Below the pieces are notes generated by a model. The model saw only the letters and a program-made list of their open reading frames with translations, ran no database searches and had not been told where the DNA came from. Made by a program: the position numbers and the translations under genes. This document shows positions 21,525-31,981 of a stretch of 45,877 bases of DNA, in pieces (position 1 is the stretch's first letter; every line of letters starts with the position of its first letter). This stretch comes from a virus, in the IMG/VR virus record IMGVR_UViG_3300042988_000694, positions 1 through 45,877 of that record, one strand, 5' to 3'.

Positions 21525-24500
21525 TTAGGGTTCCCAGGTTGGGTTCTGGTTTCGCGTGGCAGGCAAGCCGAGCGTGTTGGCCGTGCCGTGTTCGACCTGG
21601 TCGAGCAGCCGACGGAAAGCCCACAGGTTCTGGCCGGGGAGTATCCGGCGCAGATGATGGAGATCAGCGGCGTTGAATTGTCCCTCGACGGCATGGCTGG
21701 CAGCGCCAAGTCCGCCTTCAAACAGCGAGAAGCTCGGCCCCGCGAGCTCGGCAAGCTTCGAGTTGTTCGACCGGCGCGTCAGCGGACGATCTGCACCGAT
21801 CATTCGGAAGACGTCGGCGCGGCCGCCAGACCATTTCGCCCCGACCTTGTTGATCTCGCCGAACCAGCCCATCAGCGAAGCCCGGTCGATCGCCTCCTTG
21901 GCCCAGTCCTGCGGGCGATCGGACGGCGGCCTGCCGCTGGCAAGCGAATACATGCCGTAGGAGACCGCTCCCATGCCAAGCGCCGTGATGACGCCCTGGA
22001 CGGTTCGCGCGTCACGCTGCTGTAGGTTCGCCATCATGACGCGCTCGTGGGCGCCCATCATGAACGACTTGAACTGGCCGATGACCGAGCCGACCGGACT
22101 AGAGACCCACAGCGCCTTGTCGCCATGGCCCGGCGTCGTAACCAGGATGTCGACCTCCCGGTGCATGGCAGTCTCGAACACGCGGCGCGCCTCGGCATCT
22201 TCCCAAGCCCCGGCGTTGGCGAACCGGACGCCGTCAACATCCTGCCCATGCTTGTCGATCAGGGCGGCGATCTTGCGCGCCATCGGGATCGGGATCGAGG
22301 CGTCGGCCATCTTGGCGATGTCGGCCTTGGTCCCCTTGCCCGCGGCGATGCGCTTCGCCACCCGGCCGAACTCCGCTTGCGCCGGGACGAAGGCCCACGT
22401 CTTCGCCATGTCGGTCCAGGGGCCGAGCCCATTGACCAGGTGGAAACGGTCAGCCCCGTAGGACAGCCCGCGCGAGAAGGCGTTGCCCGGCCGCGCGTTG
22501 GAAACGATGTCCTCGAAACGGTTGCGGGCCAATCCCAGCGCCGTCTCGACGCCGATCCCCGCCTCGCGGGCCTGGCGCTTGGCGACCTTACCGATTTCGG
22601 CCCCGGCCAGCGACTTCACGAACGGCGCCCACTGGTCATGGAAGACGTTCATCAGCCCATGGCGGAAGACGGCTTGCACGCCGAAGTCGGTAAATGAGTT
22701 AATGGCCGCGCCGCCGAGAGAAGCCATCGACGTCACATTGCGCAGATCGCGGGCGATGTTCTGAGCGTTCCGGCCGGACAGATCGCCAGTGAACCCGTAG
22801 ACGTTGCGGATCTTGTCGCGCATCGCGGCGATGTCGGCGATGTCGGCGTCCATAGCGTTGCGCAGCCGGACGCGCTCTTTCTCGCTCGTCGCCGCGGCGA
22901 TCTTGGAATTGTATTCCTCCATGATCTTCTTCATGGAGCTTTCCATATTCACGTCGCCGAAGCGGCGGGTCAGCTCAATGTCCGGGAGCATCGTCCGCAG
23001 ATGCGAGGTGATAACGTGCTCCATGTCGCGCTCGACGAAGTCGCGGACCAGTGCGGTCGGGATCGCGAAGTCGCGGGAGTGGAGAGATCCACGCTCGTCG
23101 CCCTTCACCATTGGCCCCGTCATCGTCGCCTCGTCATAGGCGAAGCGGCCATCGGGCGTCCCCAGGATGCGGTCGATGATCTGCTGCGCGCGGGAGCCAA
23201 GCTCGTCAGGCGTGTAATCCTGCTCGCTTTCAAGCATCCGGCGAACGGCGCGGTCGACTGGCTTGTCGGCAGACCCCATCCGCCCAGGCTCGGCCCGCCG
23301 GCCCATGACTGCATCACGTTCGGCAGCGGCTTGCGCCGTATCGCGGGAAGCGATTGCAGAAATGGCCTCAGCGCTCGACTTGCCCTTCCAGTTCTTAATC
23401 TCGGCCTCTATGTCGCCGCGCACATCGTCGCGCATCTTCTCGGCAAACTGCTTAGCATTAGCTAGCATGTCCTGCATCAGCTCTTGGCGAGCGGCGCGGT
23501 CCTCTAGTAAGCGAATGCGGCCCTTTGTGCGGCTAGCGGCAACGCCAGCCTCTTGGGCGCGCGCACCCTCGCGGGACAAGGCCGCCTCACGGCCGCGGCG
23601 GTTTGCTAGCGCCCGGTCGATCAGATCAGAAACGGCGCTTCTTTCTTCCTGCCTACCCGCGAGCGCCGCTTCCGCGTGCGGCAATTGCCGGGCGGCCTCG
23701 GCCTTTTCCTGTAGCCTTTGCAATATCAGAGGATCGCCGCCGCGAATTCCTTCCGCCGCCTCCCGCAAGTTTTTCGGGCTTATGCCCAGCTCATTGAAGA
23801 GATCTCTGAAGTTTTCGGCGTCTTGCTCAAGACGGAGCCGATCTTCGCCAGCCCACCAGGAGGGCGGATGGCCGGCTTCTGCATCTCTGATAAACGAGAG
23901 AACCTCATCAGGGCTGGGGCGCCCTTCCGGGAACGCTTCCGGGAAATCGTTGGCTAGTTTCTCGCCCCAGTCATCGAGGCCGCGGCCGGTTTTGCCGATA
24001 AGATCGCGTTGGGTGCGAATTAACCCTGGCATCTTCTTGCCGCCAAGGATCGCCTTTAACTCGCCATCCGCGCCAGAAATTCCCCCTTCTCGCGCCAGCC
24101 ATGCCGTGAAAGAAGGAATATCGGGAAGCTTGCGTTTGCCGATGGCAATCTCTGCCGCCTTCCGTGCGGCGCCATAAAAGGCTTCACCTACTTCTTGCTT
24201 CTCAAGGCGCGCCAGTTCCGCCGCCGAAATCGGCTTGGCTTCGCCGCGCAGAGCCCGGACCTCGTTCTGTAGATCGTTCAGGCGCTCAAGACTCTGCGGA
24301 TCTTTTAACTCCCCGCGCATCGCGCCGATGAATTCCTCGACCTCACTAATCGCATCCCGGATGTCGCCAGCCCTTGCCTGGAGAGCCTCTTCGCGCGGGA
24401 CCGCCTGCTTAGCCTCTTGCGCGCGCTCGTCCAGGCGCGTCGCGGTTTCCTGCATCTTCGATTCGATCGTGTCGATGCGGCCTTGTAGCTTCTCTACATG

Positions 24501-25922
24501 GTCGTCGAGATGGGTATGCTTCTCGTTGAGAGCCGCCAAGCGCTCCTTCGCGGCGGCCTTCTTGACCTGCTCGTCGCCGAGCCATTTCGTGATGACGCCC
24601 TTGAAGCGCGGCATGTCGGAGATGATGGCGCTATGGTTCCAGAGGCGCGAGATGAACGAGGCGTCTCCATTCGGCTGGGCGACATCCGGGTCCAGCAGCG
24701 GCGTGCCGTCCTCGCGCTTCGTGTTCTTGGCGCGCTCGGCCAGCGGCTCCAGGATCTCGGAGCGGATCTGGCGTGCCGCGTTCGCGACCTCCGGAACCTG
24801 CGACTGGTCGCCGGAATACATCGCATCGAAGACGGCTTCCTTGAAGTCGTTGAAGTCGAGCTTCCCGGCCGGCGTCGCCCCGCGCCACGAGTCGAACGCC
24901 GCCCGGCCCTTTGCCAGAACTGGAGCGTTCGCGCCCTCGTAATAGTGCTGCTTCCAGGAGTCGGTCAGGATCTCCAGGTTCCGCCACCCGAGCTTCGCCG
25001 ACTCCATATTGTTGACGGTCTCGATCGCCCCGCCATAGAGCGACTTGACCTCGCCGGCCGCCTCGCCTTCCGTGCGGCGAGTGACAGCGACCAGCTCGTT
25101 CAACAGCCGGCGCGCCTCTACGCTCTCGCCGCCCATGACCCGCGCGATCGGGCTGAAGTTCCGCGACAGGCGATCGACCGGGCCGGTGCCGATCTGCTTG
25201 AGCTGGCGTGTATCCGCTTCGGCCGCCGACAGGCTCGCCTCCGGAACGCCATCCAGAACAGGGCGCCGCATCTCGTCGAAGCCCTTCTCCGCGGCAGCGC
25301 GCTCGGCCGGCGTGAGCATCCCCAGAGCGCCCCCCAGCACCCCGGAAAGAACAGCGGCAGACGCCACGCCTTGCAGCGCCTCTTCTGGCGTGCGCGTGAC
25401 CTGGCTCGCGTATAGGGCGCCTTCCGAGACGCCGGCCTGCAATACGCCAAGAGCGGCGGTCGTGGCGGCCGAGCGGATGACGCCCCCACCAAGGCCGACG
25501 AACGGGATGAAGACGGTCGGGTCGACCAGGCCAGCGCCGACAGCGGCGGCAACGCCAGGCCATCCAGCCCCCGCCAAGGTCTGCCGGTCCTTATTCTCCT
25601 GCTCCCCGCGCGCGAGCATGTCACGCGTCGTCGCCTCGTTCGGGCTCGACAGGAACATCTCAGGGTGCTGCTCGGCCCATGTCCCCTTGATCGTCTCAAG
25701 TGGGTTGTGCTCAGGGTCGAACTTATTTTCCGGCCGATCGCCCAATAGGCTCATCGCGCCGTAGATCCAGTTGTTCTGCCGGAACGCCGCCGGAACGGTC
25801 TCGGTCATGAAGTCCGGCTTGAACTCCGGGACCTGCGGACGGTCGACGCCAAGCGGCGCGCGGAAGGGCGACAGCGGCGCGTCCTGCGTCAGCGGATCTT
25901 GGCCTTCTTCGAAAAGCGGCAT
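21525..25922 (-). CDS. Large internal virion (ejection) protein
   Basis: The 1465-residue protein fits the large internal core protein of podoviruses that is ejected into the cell with the DNA. A Gly/Ala-rich hydrophobic segment lies near residues 115-170 (GVAAAVGAGLVDPTVFIPFVGLGGG). A very long charged, helical region (about 440-900) is probably coiled coil. The C-terminal third is helix-rich (for example SSPVGSVIGQFKSFMMGAHERVMMANLQQRD) and recalls the end of N4/T7-type internal proteins. No enzymatic motif is seen. Three bases separate it from the tail-lysozyme-type internal protein, as expected of the two-protein ejection pair of podoviruses. Confidence 0.7.
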   Translation of the reverse strand: MPLFEEGQDPLTQDAPLSPFRAPLGVDRPQVPEFKPDFMTETVPAAFRQNNWIYGAMSLLGDRPENKFDPEHNPLETIKGTWAEQHPEMFLSSPNEATTRDMLARGEQENKDRQTLAGAGWPGVAAAVGAGLVDPTVFIPFVGLGGGVIRSAATTAALGVLQAGVSEGALYASQVTRTPEEALQGVASAAVLSGVLGGALGMLTPAERAAAEKGFDEMRRPVLDGVPEASLSAAEADTRQLKQIGTGPVDRLSRNFSPIARVMGGESVEARRLLNELVAVTRRTEGEAAGEVKSLYGGAIETVNNMESAKLGWRNLEILTDSWKQHYYEGANAPVLAKGRAAFDSWRGATPAGKLDFNDFKEAVFDAMYSGDQSQVPEVANAARQIRSEILEPLAERAKNTKREDGTPLLDPDVAQPNGDASFISRLWNHSAIISDMPRFKGVITKWLGDEQVKKAAAKERLAALNEKHTHLDDHVEKLQGRIDTIESKMQETATRLDERAQEAKQAVPREEALQARAGDIRDAISEVEEFIGAMRGELKDPQSLERLNDLQNEVRALRGEAKPISAAELARLEKQEVGEAFYGAARKAAEIAIGKRKLPDIPSFTAWLAREGGISGADGELKAILGGKKMPGLIRTQRDLIGKTGRGLDDWGEKLANDFPEAFPEGRPSPDEVLSFIRDAEAGHPPSWWAGEDRLRLEQDAENFRDLFNELGISPKNLREAAEGIRGGDPLILQRLQEKAEAARQLPHAEAALAGRQEERSAVSDLIDRALANRRGREAALSREGARAQEAGVAASRTKGRIRLLEDRAARQELMQDMLANAKQFAEKMRDDVRGDIEAEIKNWKGKSSAEAISAIASRDTAQAAAERDAVMGRRAEPGRMGSADKPVDRAVRRMLESEQDYTPDELGSRAQQIIDRILGTPDGRFAYDEATMTGPMVKGDERGSLHSRDFAIPTALVRDFVERDMEHVITSHLRTMLPDIELTRRFGDVNMESSMKKIMEEYNSKIAAATSEKERVRLRNAMDADIADIAAMRDKIRNVYGFTGDLSGRNAQNIARDLRNVTSMASLGGAAINSFTDFGVQAVFRHGLMNVFHDQWAPFVKSLAGAEIGKVAKRQAREAGIGVETALGLARNRFEDIVSNARPGNAFSRGLSYGADRFHLVNGLGPWTDMAKTWAFVPAQAEFGRVAKRIAAGKGTKADIAKMADASIPIPMARKIAALIDKHGQDVDGVRFANAGAWEDAEARRVFETAMHREVDILVTTPGHGDKALWVSSPVGSVIGQFKSFMMGAHERVMMANLQQRDARTVQGVITALGMGAVSYGMYSLASGRPPSDRPQDWAKEAIDRASLMGWFGEINKVGAKWSGGRADVFRMIGADRPLTRRSNNSKLAELAGPSFSLFEGGLGAASHAVEGQFNAADLHHLRRILPGQNLWAFRRLLDQVEHGTANTLGLPATRNQNPTWEP

Positions 25923-25925
25923 TCC

Positions 25926-28900
25926 TTACCTCATCGCAGACTGGCGGCGCTCGATCATCATCCGCTCGGTTTGCGCGTCGATGTGCGCTTTCGGATCGGC
26001 GCGGAAGCGGAGCGGCTTGCCGGGGGCGCTCTCCAACGGGAGCCAGCGCCCGGCGTCGTCCTGGATGATAACGCGATAGCTCGGCGGCAGACGGTTCGCG
26101 ATGTCTTGCTGCGTCATGGGATCTGCGACCAGCGCGCGCGGCGCGCCCCGAAGTTTTACCGGGTCGACCCCGGCCCCCTGGTATTTGACCGCCGCCTCGC
26201 CGATGGCGTCCGTGAGCTGGTTCGCCACGTAGGTGTGCTTGCCGTAAATGTCGACCGGATAGTAGCGCTCTGGCGGATAGGCCATCACAGCGCCGCCGTT
26301 GATGTCAGACTTGCCCCACTTCTGCTGGACGCGCTCAACCGCGCGCTTCTCGGCAATCGTCGCATCGCCACCCTCGGCAAAGAGATCGCGATAGGCCGAG
26401 CGGTAGTCGTCGAGCATGGCGACGCTGGACATCGCGGCATCGCTCGTCGGAGCGGCGGCCGGGGTCTGCATCCACGCGCCAAACGCCTTATAGCGCACAT
26501 CGGCCGGCGTCAGATCCTTGATGTTCTTGTCGGCCTGGTCGCGCAGCGCATCCATCGCGCGCTGGGTGCTTGGATCATTCGCGCGCTGCAATTCCTTGGC
26601 CGCTTGCTCAGGTCCCATGAAGGAGATCTTGTCCTGCCAGACGGCGAGCTTCGTCGCCATGTCGCCGCCGAATTCCTTCTTGAACGCCTCCGGGTTCTGG
26701 CGCCATTGCTTGTCGAGGAACCCATACGCCGCGCCAACCTTGCCGGGATCGCCCGAGCGCGCCAGGCCGCCGACCGCGTTGGCAAATTCCTTGTTTCCCG
26801 CCAGCGCCGCCATCTCTTCCGGCTGGAGGTTCTTGTCCAGGCCGCCCAGGATCATGGCCGCGCCATTGCCGTCGACACGCTGGAGCATGTTCGACAGCGA
26901 CTTGACGTCGTTCTGCGTGAACATCGCCTCGGCCGGCGGGACGCCCATGCGCCCCCCGATCTGGAAGCCTGCCTCACGACGATCGGCGATTGCGGTCTGG
27001 AGCGCGCCGGCCGGATTATCAGCGCCAACCGATTGCGGGGCGGCCATGGCCTCGAACGGTGCGGGCTTCTTCTTCAGCCAGCCGACATCGGGGCGCGCGC
27101 CGTATGCGTGCGGGTCGTCCTGCAACTCCTTCGCCCGGCCGTGGATCTGAGACTGGAGCGCCTCGGCCAGCGAGAGGTGATAGAGATCCGGGGACTGCGC
27201 GGCGAGTTGCCGAGCACCCTCGATGTAAGCCGCACCACCATCAGGCATCCCCGCCGCCTGCGCAGCGATTGGAGCCGCGGCGACCTTGGCCTGCATCTTC
27301 GTGACCGACTCTTGCAGCTCGGGATGCTGCTCGGCCATCTGGATAACGGTCGCCACGCGCTCTGGCGGCGGCGCGATCCCCATATCGACCGACTTGCCGA
27401 TCAGCTCGATCTGGTCCTTGGCATATGCCGTCTGCCGGCCATTGTCGGCTGTGAGCTGCGCGACCGCGGCGCTCGCCAGCCAGGGGTTGCGCTGGAGCTC
27501 TTCGGCAGAGAACGGGATGGGGCTGTTGCGGCCCACGACGCCTGGATCAGATGAAGCAAGGGCCTCCCCCGATAGGCCCGCGAAGCGGCGGATCGTGTTG
27601 AGCCGGCCCGTGTAATTATGCCCAGTCTGCGGGCTCCCCGGCTGGTAGCCCTGCGGAGCCTCAAACGCCATCTGCGCGTTAGCGAGATCTTCCGCAGTTC
27701 GTGCGGAATTGACAGCGCCATGCTCGGGTCGGCTGCGCAACTCTTGCAGCGCGTAGTCGGCTTGCTGTTGCCAGTTTGGCATGAAGGACCGCGACTGCGC
27801 GCGCATCGCGTCAAGCCGGCCGCCATTGTGGCCCCAGAGCCCATAGCCAATCCCGCCGTCATGCTTCACGCCGGGGTTGAGCCCGCTTTCCGAAGCCGCG
27901 GCGCTCGTGAGAAGCAGCGCCTCGTTGCTCGACGCGCCCTTGGCTTTGAAATATCCGAACAGCGCATTCGGCGACGGGTGGCCGGGAGCCGCGCTATCAA
28001 GCGGCCCCTTATAGGAGATGTTGATCGCGCCGAGCCCACGGCCCTGACTGGAGCCGGACCCAGCAGCCAACATCGGGGAGCCCGGCGCCGGCTGGCCTTG
28101 GATAGCCCCCAGCGCTGCTTGCGGCGGCAGCCCCGCAACGGGCTTCACGATGCGATGATATGCCTCGCGCGCGGCCTGCAATTGCGCCACGCCTTCGACG
28201 TCAAACGCCTTGCGGGCGGCAGTGACTGCGCCCTGAAACTGCTCATCAGACGGCGGTGTCCCTTTGTGATAGAGCTCGTTGAACGCTCGGACGGTCGCCT
28301 GCGATGCGGCAGCCTGCGCCTTCTGCTCTTGGGTTAGCGTGCCGATCTGGGCAACGGCGGAATGGTAAGCCGCCTCGCGCTGGTTCATGGGAAGCGACGA
28401 AGTAGATCCGATGGTCGCCTTCTCGGCCCACTTCACTGCGGCGTCGATGCCGTCTTTATCGCGGACGCGCTTGGCGTTGCCCACGACCCATTCGTTCATC
28501 GCCTGCTCTTTGAAATTTGCAAGCTCGCTGTCGACGCGCTCCTTCGTCCAGACGCCATTAGGCGCCATCTTCGCCAATTCCGGGTTGGTCAAGAATGACG
28601 CGTATTGCTCTTTGATCTGGTTGTAGAGCGGCGTCTTCTCGATGAAGTCCGGGTTATCGCCAGGCGTGTTGCGCGCCAGACCGATCAGCTCGTTCTTCTT
28701 GTCGGTGAGCGACGTCGCGATATTCGTGTAGCTGGTCTGGATGTCGGACTTTCGCTTGTCCTCCATCAGGCTAATCGTGTGCTGCGACCCAACCTGCACA
28801 GCATGATTGAACATCGCATTGCCGAGCGCGCCGGGGTATTTGTCCCTGATCGTATCGGCGTATTTCCCTACAGCGATGCGGAAGCCAGGCGGGTCATTCT

Positions 28901-29264
28901 CATGCTGGTTGCGAAGATCCTGGATTTGCTCGTTGACGCTGGTCTGGCCAGCCGCGAGCGTCCCCGCCAGGAAGGCGTGTTGATAGGCCCGGCCGGCGTT
29001 GCCCATGATGAAATGGCTGGCGCCGCCCGCTCCAGCGACAGGCTCTAGCGACCCATCGGCGTTGCGCTGAAAGGCGTTAGCGGCGTCTTCCTCGCCAGCC
29101 GCCTTGCCCGCCGTCGTGGCGATGGCGTCGACGCCTTCCGCGAGCGCCTGTAGCCCGCTGGCGATGCCGACCTGGTTCTGCCGGCGGATGATGCCGGGGT
29201 CGATGCGGCCGGTCGGCTCCTCGGCGAGGACAGGGTTGACGTCGGGGATCGGGAGAGCGGCCAT
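25926..29264 (-). CDS. Internal virion protein with tail-lysozyme domain
   Basis: The 1112-residue protein has a helical N-terminal half, then at about 431-560 a phage tail-lysozyme-like domain: ALFGYFKAKGASSNEALLLTSAAASESGLNPG, GIGYGLWGHNGGRLDAM, then a W-x-Q-x-x-YALQEL stretch. Glu459 in ASESGLNP is the likely catalytic residue. It would locally open peptidoglycan as the DNA enters. The remaining C-terminal part is helix-rich. Its order (nozzle, small internal protein, lysozyme internal protein, large internal protein) parallels T7 genes 12, 14, 15/16. Confidence 0.75.
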   Translation of the reverse strand: MAALPIPDVNPVLAEEPTGRIDPGIIRRQNQVGIASGLQALAEGVDAIATTAGKAAGEEDAANAFQRNADGSLEPVAGAGGASHFIMGNAGRAYQHAFLAGTLAAGQTSVNEQIQDLRNQHENDPPGFRIAVGKYADTIRDKYPGALGNAMFNHAVQVGSQHTISLMEDKRKSDIQTSYTNIATSLTDKKNELIGLARNTPGDNPDFIEKTPLYNQIKEQYASFLTNPELAKMAPNGVWTKERVDSELANFKEQAMNEWVVGNAKRVRDKDGIDAAVKWAEKATIGSTSSLPMNQREAAYHSAVAQIGTLTQEQKAQAAASQATVRAFNELYHKGTPPSDEQFQGAVTAARKAFDVEGVAQLQAAREAYHRIVKPVAGLPPQAALGAIQGQPAPGSPMLAAGSGSSQGRGLGAINISYKGPLDSAAPGHPSPNALFGYFKAKGASSNEALLLTSAAASESGLNPGVKHDGGIGYGLWGHNGGRLDAMRAQSRSFMPNWQQQADYALQELRSRPEHGAVNSARTAEDLANAQMAFEAPQGYQPGSPQTGHNYTGRLNTIRRFAGLSGEALASSDPGVVGRNSPIPFSAEELQRNPWLASAAVAQLTADNGRQTAYAKDQIELIGKSVDMGIAPPPERVATVIQMAEQHPELQESVTKMQAKVAAAPIAAQAAGMPDGGAAYIEGARQLAAQSPDLYHLSLAEALQSQIHGRAKELQDDPHAYGARPDVGWLKKKPAPFEAMAAPQSVGADNPAGALQTAIADRREAGFQIGGRMGVPPAEAMFTQNDVKSLSNMLQRVDGNGAAMILGGLDKNLQPEEMAALAGNKEFANAVGGLARSGDPGKVGAAYGFLDKQWRQNPEAFKKEFGGDMATKLAVWQDKISFMGPEQAAKELQRANDPSTQRAMDALRDQADKNIKDLTPADVRYKAFGAWMQTPAAAPTSDAAMSSVAMLDDYRSAYRDLFAEGGDATIAEKRAVERVQQKWGKSDINGGAVMAYPPERYYPVDIYGKHTYVANQLTDAIGEAAVKYQGAGVDPVKLRGAPRALVADPMTQQDIANRLPPSYRVIIQDDAGRWLPLESAPGKPLRFRADPKAHIDAQTERMMIERRQSAMR

Positions 29265-29267
29265 ATA

Positions 29268-29783
29268 TCAGGACCCAAAGTTCATGCCGGAGAAGCCCTT
29301 GAGCACCCCGCCGATTGCACCGAGCATTCCATTCGTTTCGTAATCGCGGGCGTTCGACTCGGCGTCCCGGACCGCCATCTCGCCAGACATCCGGTAGAGA
29401 GCGGCGGCGTTGCGCTTGCTGAGCGCATCCATCTTCGCATTCCACTGCATCTGCCCGCGGGCTTCCTCGGCCTGGTTCTGATAGCGATTGCGAACAGCCC
29501 AAGTCGACGGCGAATTGTCGGTCGCGCCGCTAAGAGCGGACACAGCGTCGATGTTCGCCTCCACGCCGTTCATCTGCCGCGTCATGAAGTCCGCCGTCTG
29601 CGTCGCCTTCAACTCGCCCATCTGCGCGGAGATCTCAAGCTGCCCGGCCTGATAATACGCCTCGAACCATTTCTCGTTGCCCTGGCGACGCGCGTTCGCA
29701 GCGTTCGTCTTCCCCTGGGAGATGGACGACATCGCCGACAGGCCAGTCGATGCGAGGGAGAGAGCTCCGGCGGCCATGCCCAT
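29268..29783 (-). CDS. Small internal virion protein, gp14-like
   Basis: The 171-residue protein (from the ATG at 29783) starts with a hydrophobic stretch, MGMAAGALSLASTGLSAMSSI, then coiled-coil Ala/Gln/Glu-rich helices to the end (NEKWFEAYYQAGQLEISAQM). This is the shape of T7 gp14-type proteins, which help to form the ejection channel. The ATG shares the A of the upstream TAA (TAATG), so it is coupled to the nozzle gene; the 10-codon longer frame from 29813 is less likely. It is directly before the lysozyme-type internal protein. Confidence 0.65.
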   Translation of the reverse strand: MGMAAGALSLASTGLSAMSSISQGKTNAANARRQGNEKWFEAYYQAGQLEISAQMGELKATQTADFMTRQMNGVEANIDAVSALSGATDNSPSTWAVRNRYQNQAEEARGQMQWNAKMDALSKRNAAALYRMSGEMAVRDAESNARDYETNGMLGAIGGVLKGFSGMNFGS

Positions 29784-31981
29784 TAGTTCGACACTCCCGT
29801 CGTAAGCTCGCACAGTTCAAACGGGCCCGGCCGATGTTTGATGATCGAGATAGTCGGGTCGTAGGAGCGGCCAAGGAAGCGCGCGCGATAGCTGCCATCA
29901 AGCAGGACCGGCTGCGCCATCGCGTCTGTCCCAAATCGAGACACGCTGAAGATGCGGTTGCCCAGGATGAAGTCCGTCGAGGCGCGCACGTTTGCGATCA
30001 CTCGCCCGATGTTTCCGCGCTTCTGCCGGTCGATCTTGTCGCCATAGATGAAGGGCTCCATCACGGCTGGCGTGAAGATGCCCGCAACGATGGTCGGCGA
30101 CGAGAGATCCTCACCCGGCTGCGGGATGATGTTGCCGATGACGTCGACGCTGCGGTCGCCCATGTCGATGTTGCCGTCCATCAGCGTCACGACCTGGCCG
30201 GCGAGCTGCCAGAAGAGGCCCTTGCCATTCGGCGGCGCCATGCTGGCGGGGACGGCGTTGATCTGGATGCAGAAGTCCATAAAGACCCCTACATCCTCGG
30301 CCTCTACCAGATACGATCCGGCTTGATACTGCGTCGTGTAGAAGACGTTGGGGCCAGCCGCAGTGACCCACGTCACATCTCCCGCCGAGACCCAGGGCTG
30401 CCATCCGACAAACATCTGCGCCTGCCCGGCTGCCGTCAGCACGCGGCCGACGACGACGGTCCCATCGCCATTGGCGATGTAGATGTAGCGCTCCGGGAAT
30501 TTGCCGTCTCCGGTCGCAACCGAGATCTGGATCGGCGACTTGAACAACTCCGTGTGCGCGTCGCTGATGTCCTCGACGACCATCGGGCGCGAATAGGAGC
30601 CGGTCGCCCGAACCGCGCAGACGCGCGTCAGGCCCGCATTGATGAAGACGATGGCGTCCTGGATCGTGACCGGCCGGATCTGCGCGACGCCGTCATCGCT
30701 GATCTTGTCGAACGAGGCCGACCCTGGAATGAGCGGGTTACTGTTCGAGATCGGCACGAAGTAGGTTCCGCGATCCGTAAAGACGAACTGCCCTTGTTGC
30801 CAGCCGACGACATAGCGGACATGCGGCGAGCCGGTGATAAGATCGAGGATCGCCGCGTTGGCGTTGGCGCCAGCCGCCGGCTGCGTTCCAGCCGCGACGC
30901 TGTCGATCCAAAAGGTCTGCATCGCCGAAATGGCGCTCCACAGGATCGCGTTCGCCGCCTGCGGGAAGTCACAGAAGATGAGCCGCCCACGGTCGTAATT
31001 GACCGACGCCGGCCACCCGACGCGGGCGTTCATCAGTTCTTCCTGCCATTGGATCGTCGACAGGTTTGTGTTCCCAGCGGCCGGTGCGGCGGCGAACAGG
31101 GAGGCCCCGAGCGGAGAGACGAGCGTATCTGTCCCGTCGAACTGCCCGACCTGGAAGGTGAGCTGGGAGAGCAAGATGCCGTGAACCCACTTCCCGACCG
31201 TGTCGATGTAGGCGACCTCGAATTTGATGTTCTGCGTCGTCGCCGAAACGATCTGCCCGACCTGGAAAATGTTCGTGTCGACAACCTGGACTTTGATCGT
31301 GTCCGGCAGCCGATAGGCGGGCGTCGCGGTCGCGTGGGTCGCGTCCGTTACAGCAGTGATCGTGACTTGCTGGCCGACGATCGAGATCGTCTCGCCAATC
31401 ATGCCTGGCTTGAAGAAGTCCGCCGTGCAGGTGAGATCGACCGACCCGGTCGACGCCGAATAGGCCATGCGCGCGCCGAGCGCCGACGAGCGATAATAGG
31501 GCTGATATTTGACGCCGTTGGACTCGTCGAAGGTGAACGGAAGGAACGACCATTGCCGCGTCCCCCGGTCCCAGAGAACGATGACCGGCTGCATCCCGCC
31601 ATAGGCGACGAACAGGCTGTCCTGGGATTGCGCCCAGCTAATGCGCTTGGCTGTGTCCGTCGTCCAGGGATAGGCCGCCAGCAAGCTCGACGCCACGACG
31701 GCGCCAGTCGCGTCGACGATCTGGATCTGGTTCGGCGGGAAGCGGACCTGGAATTCCTCTCCGGTCGAGACGCGGAAATAGTCGCCGCGTGACGCGCCGC
31801 TCGGATACAGCGCGCGGCGGCCCGGCCGGTATTTTGCCTGCCCGGTCGTGGTCGGCCGGAAGTTGCGCATCGTGCGCGCCCCCGTCCGCACGAGCGGGAT
31901 GTCAGACCGGCGCCGCGCCGCGAGGTTGACCTGGCCACCGGAGAAGTCGACCTGGATGTCGGGTTCCTGCTGAGGCATCAC
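29783..31981 (-). CDS. Tail nozzle/tubular protein B, gp12-like
   Basis: The 732-residue protein starts with the family signature of podovirus nozzle proteins: DIQVDFSGGQVNLAARRRSDI...GARTMRNFRPTTTGQAKYRPGRR, and it continues as a long beta-rich polypeptide (for example YVVGWQQGQFVFTDRGTYFV; GDGTVVVGRVLTAAGQ). Such proteins form the tail tip at the end of the podovirus tail tube, like T7 gp12. The length is close to the usual 700-800. The start overlaps the end of the tail-adaptor gene by 4 bp. Confidence 0.8.
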   Translation of the reverse strand: MMPQQEPDIQVDFSGGQVNLAARRRSDIPLVRTGARTMRNFRPTTTGQAKYRPGRRALYPSGASRGDYFRVSTGEEFQVRFPPNQIQIVDATGAVVASSLLAAYPWTTDTAKRISWAQSQDSLFVAYGGMQPVIVLWDRGTRQWSFLPFTFDESNGVKYQPYYRSSALGARMAYSASTGSVDLTCTADFFKPGMIGETISIVGQQVTITAVTDATHATATPAYRLPDTIKVQVVDTNIFQVGQIVSATTQNIKFEVAYIDTVGKWVHGILLSQLTFQVGQFDGTDTLVSPLGASLFAAAPAAGNTNLSTIQWQEELMNARVGWPASVNYDRGRLIFCDFPQAANAILWSAISAMQTFWIDSVAAGTQPAAGANANAAILDLITGSPHVRYVVGWQQGQFVFTDRGTYFVPISNSNPLIPGSASFDKISDDGVAQIRPVTIQDAIVFINAGLTRVCAVRATGSYSRPMVVEDISDAHTELFKSPIQISVATGDGKFPERYIYIANGDGTVVVGRVLTAAGQAQMFVGWQPWVSAGDVTWVTAAGPNVFYTTQYQAGSYLVEAEDVGVFMDFCIQINAVPASMAPPNGKGLFWQLAGQVVTLMDGNIDMGDRSVDVIGNIIPQPGEDLSSPTIVAGIFTPAVMEPFIYGDKIDRQKRGNIGRVIANVRASTDFILGNRIFSVSRFGTDAMAQPVLLDGSYRARFLGRSYDPTISIIKHRPGPFELCELTTGVSN

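Noticed and set aside
10000-22000. Diversity-generating retroelement as in BPP-1
   Set aside because: The structural module resembles BPP-1, but no reverse transcriptase with a YxDD-type motif and no template/variable repeat pair was seen in this window.
25899-27554. Long plus-strand open frame (551 codons) opposite the tail-lysozyme gene
   Set aside because: It lies antisense to a well-supported gene with family motifs; GC-rich codon bias opens the opposite strand. Composition is Arg/Ala/Gly-heavy and has no motif.
29750-31792. Long plus-strand open frame (680 codons) opposite the nozzle gene
   Set aside because: Antisense shadow of the gp12-like gene; Arg/Asp-rich with no domain, no ribosome-binding site noted.
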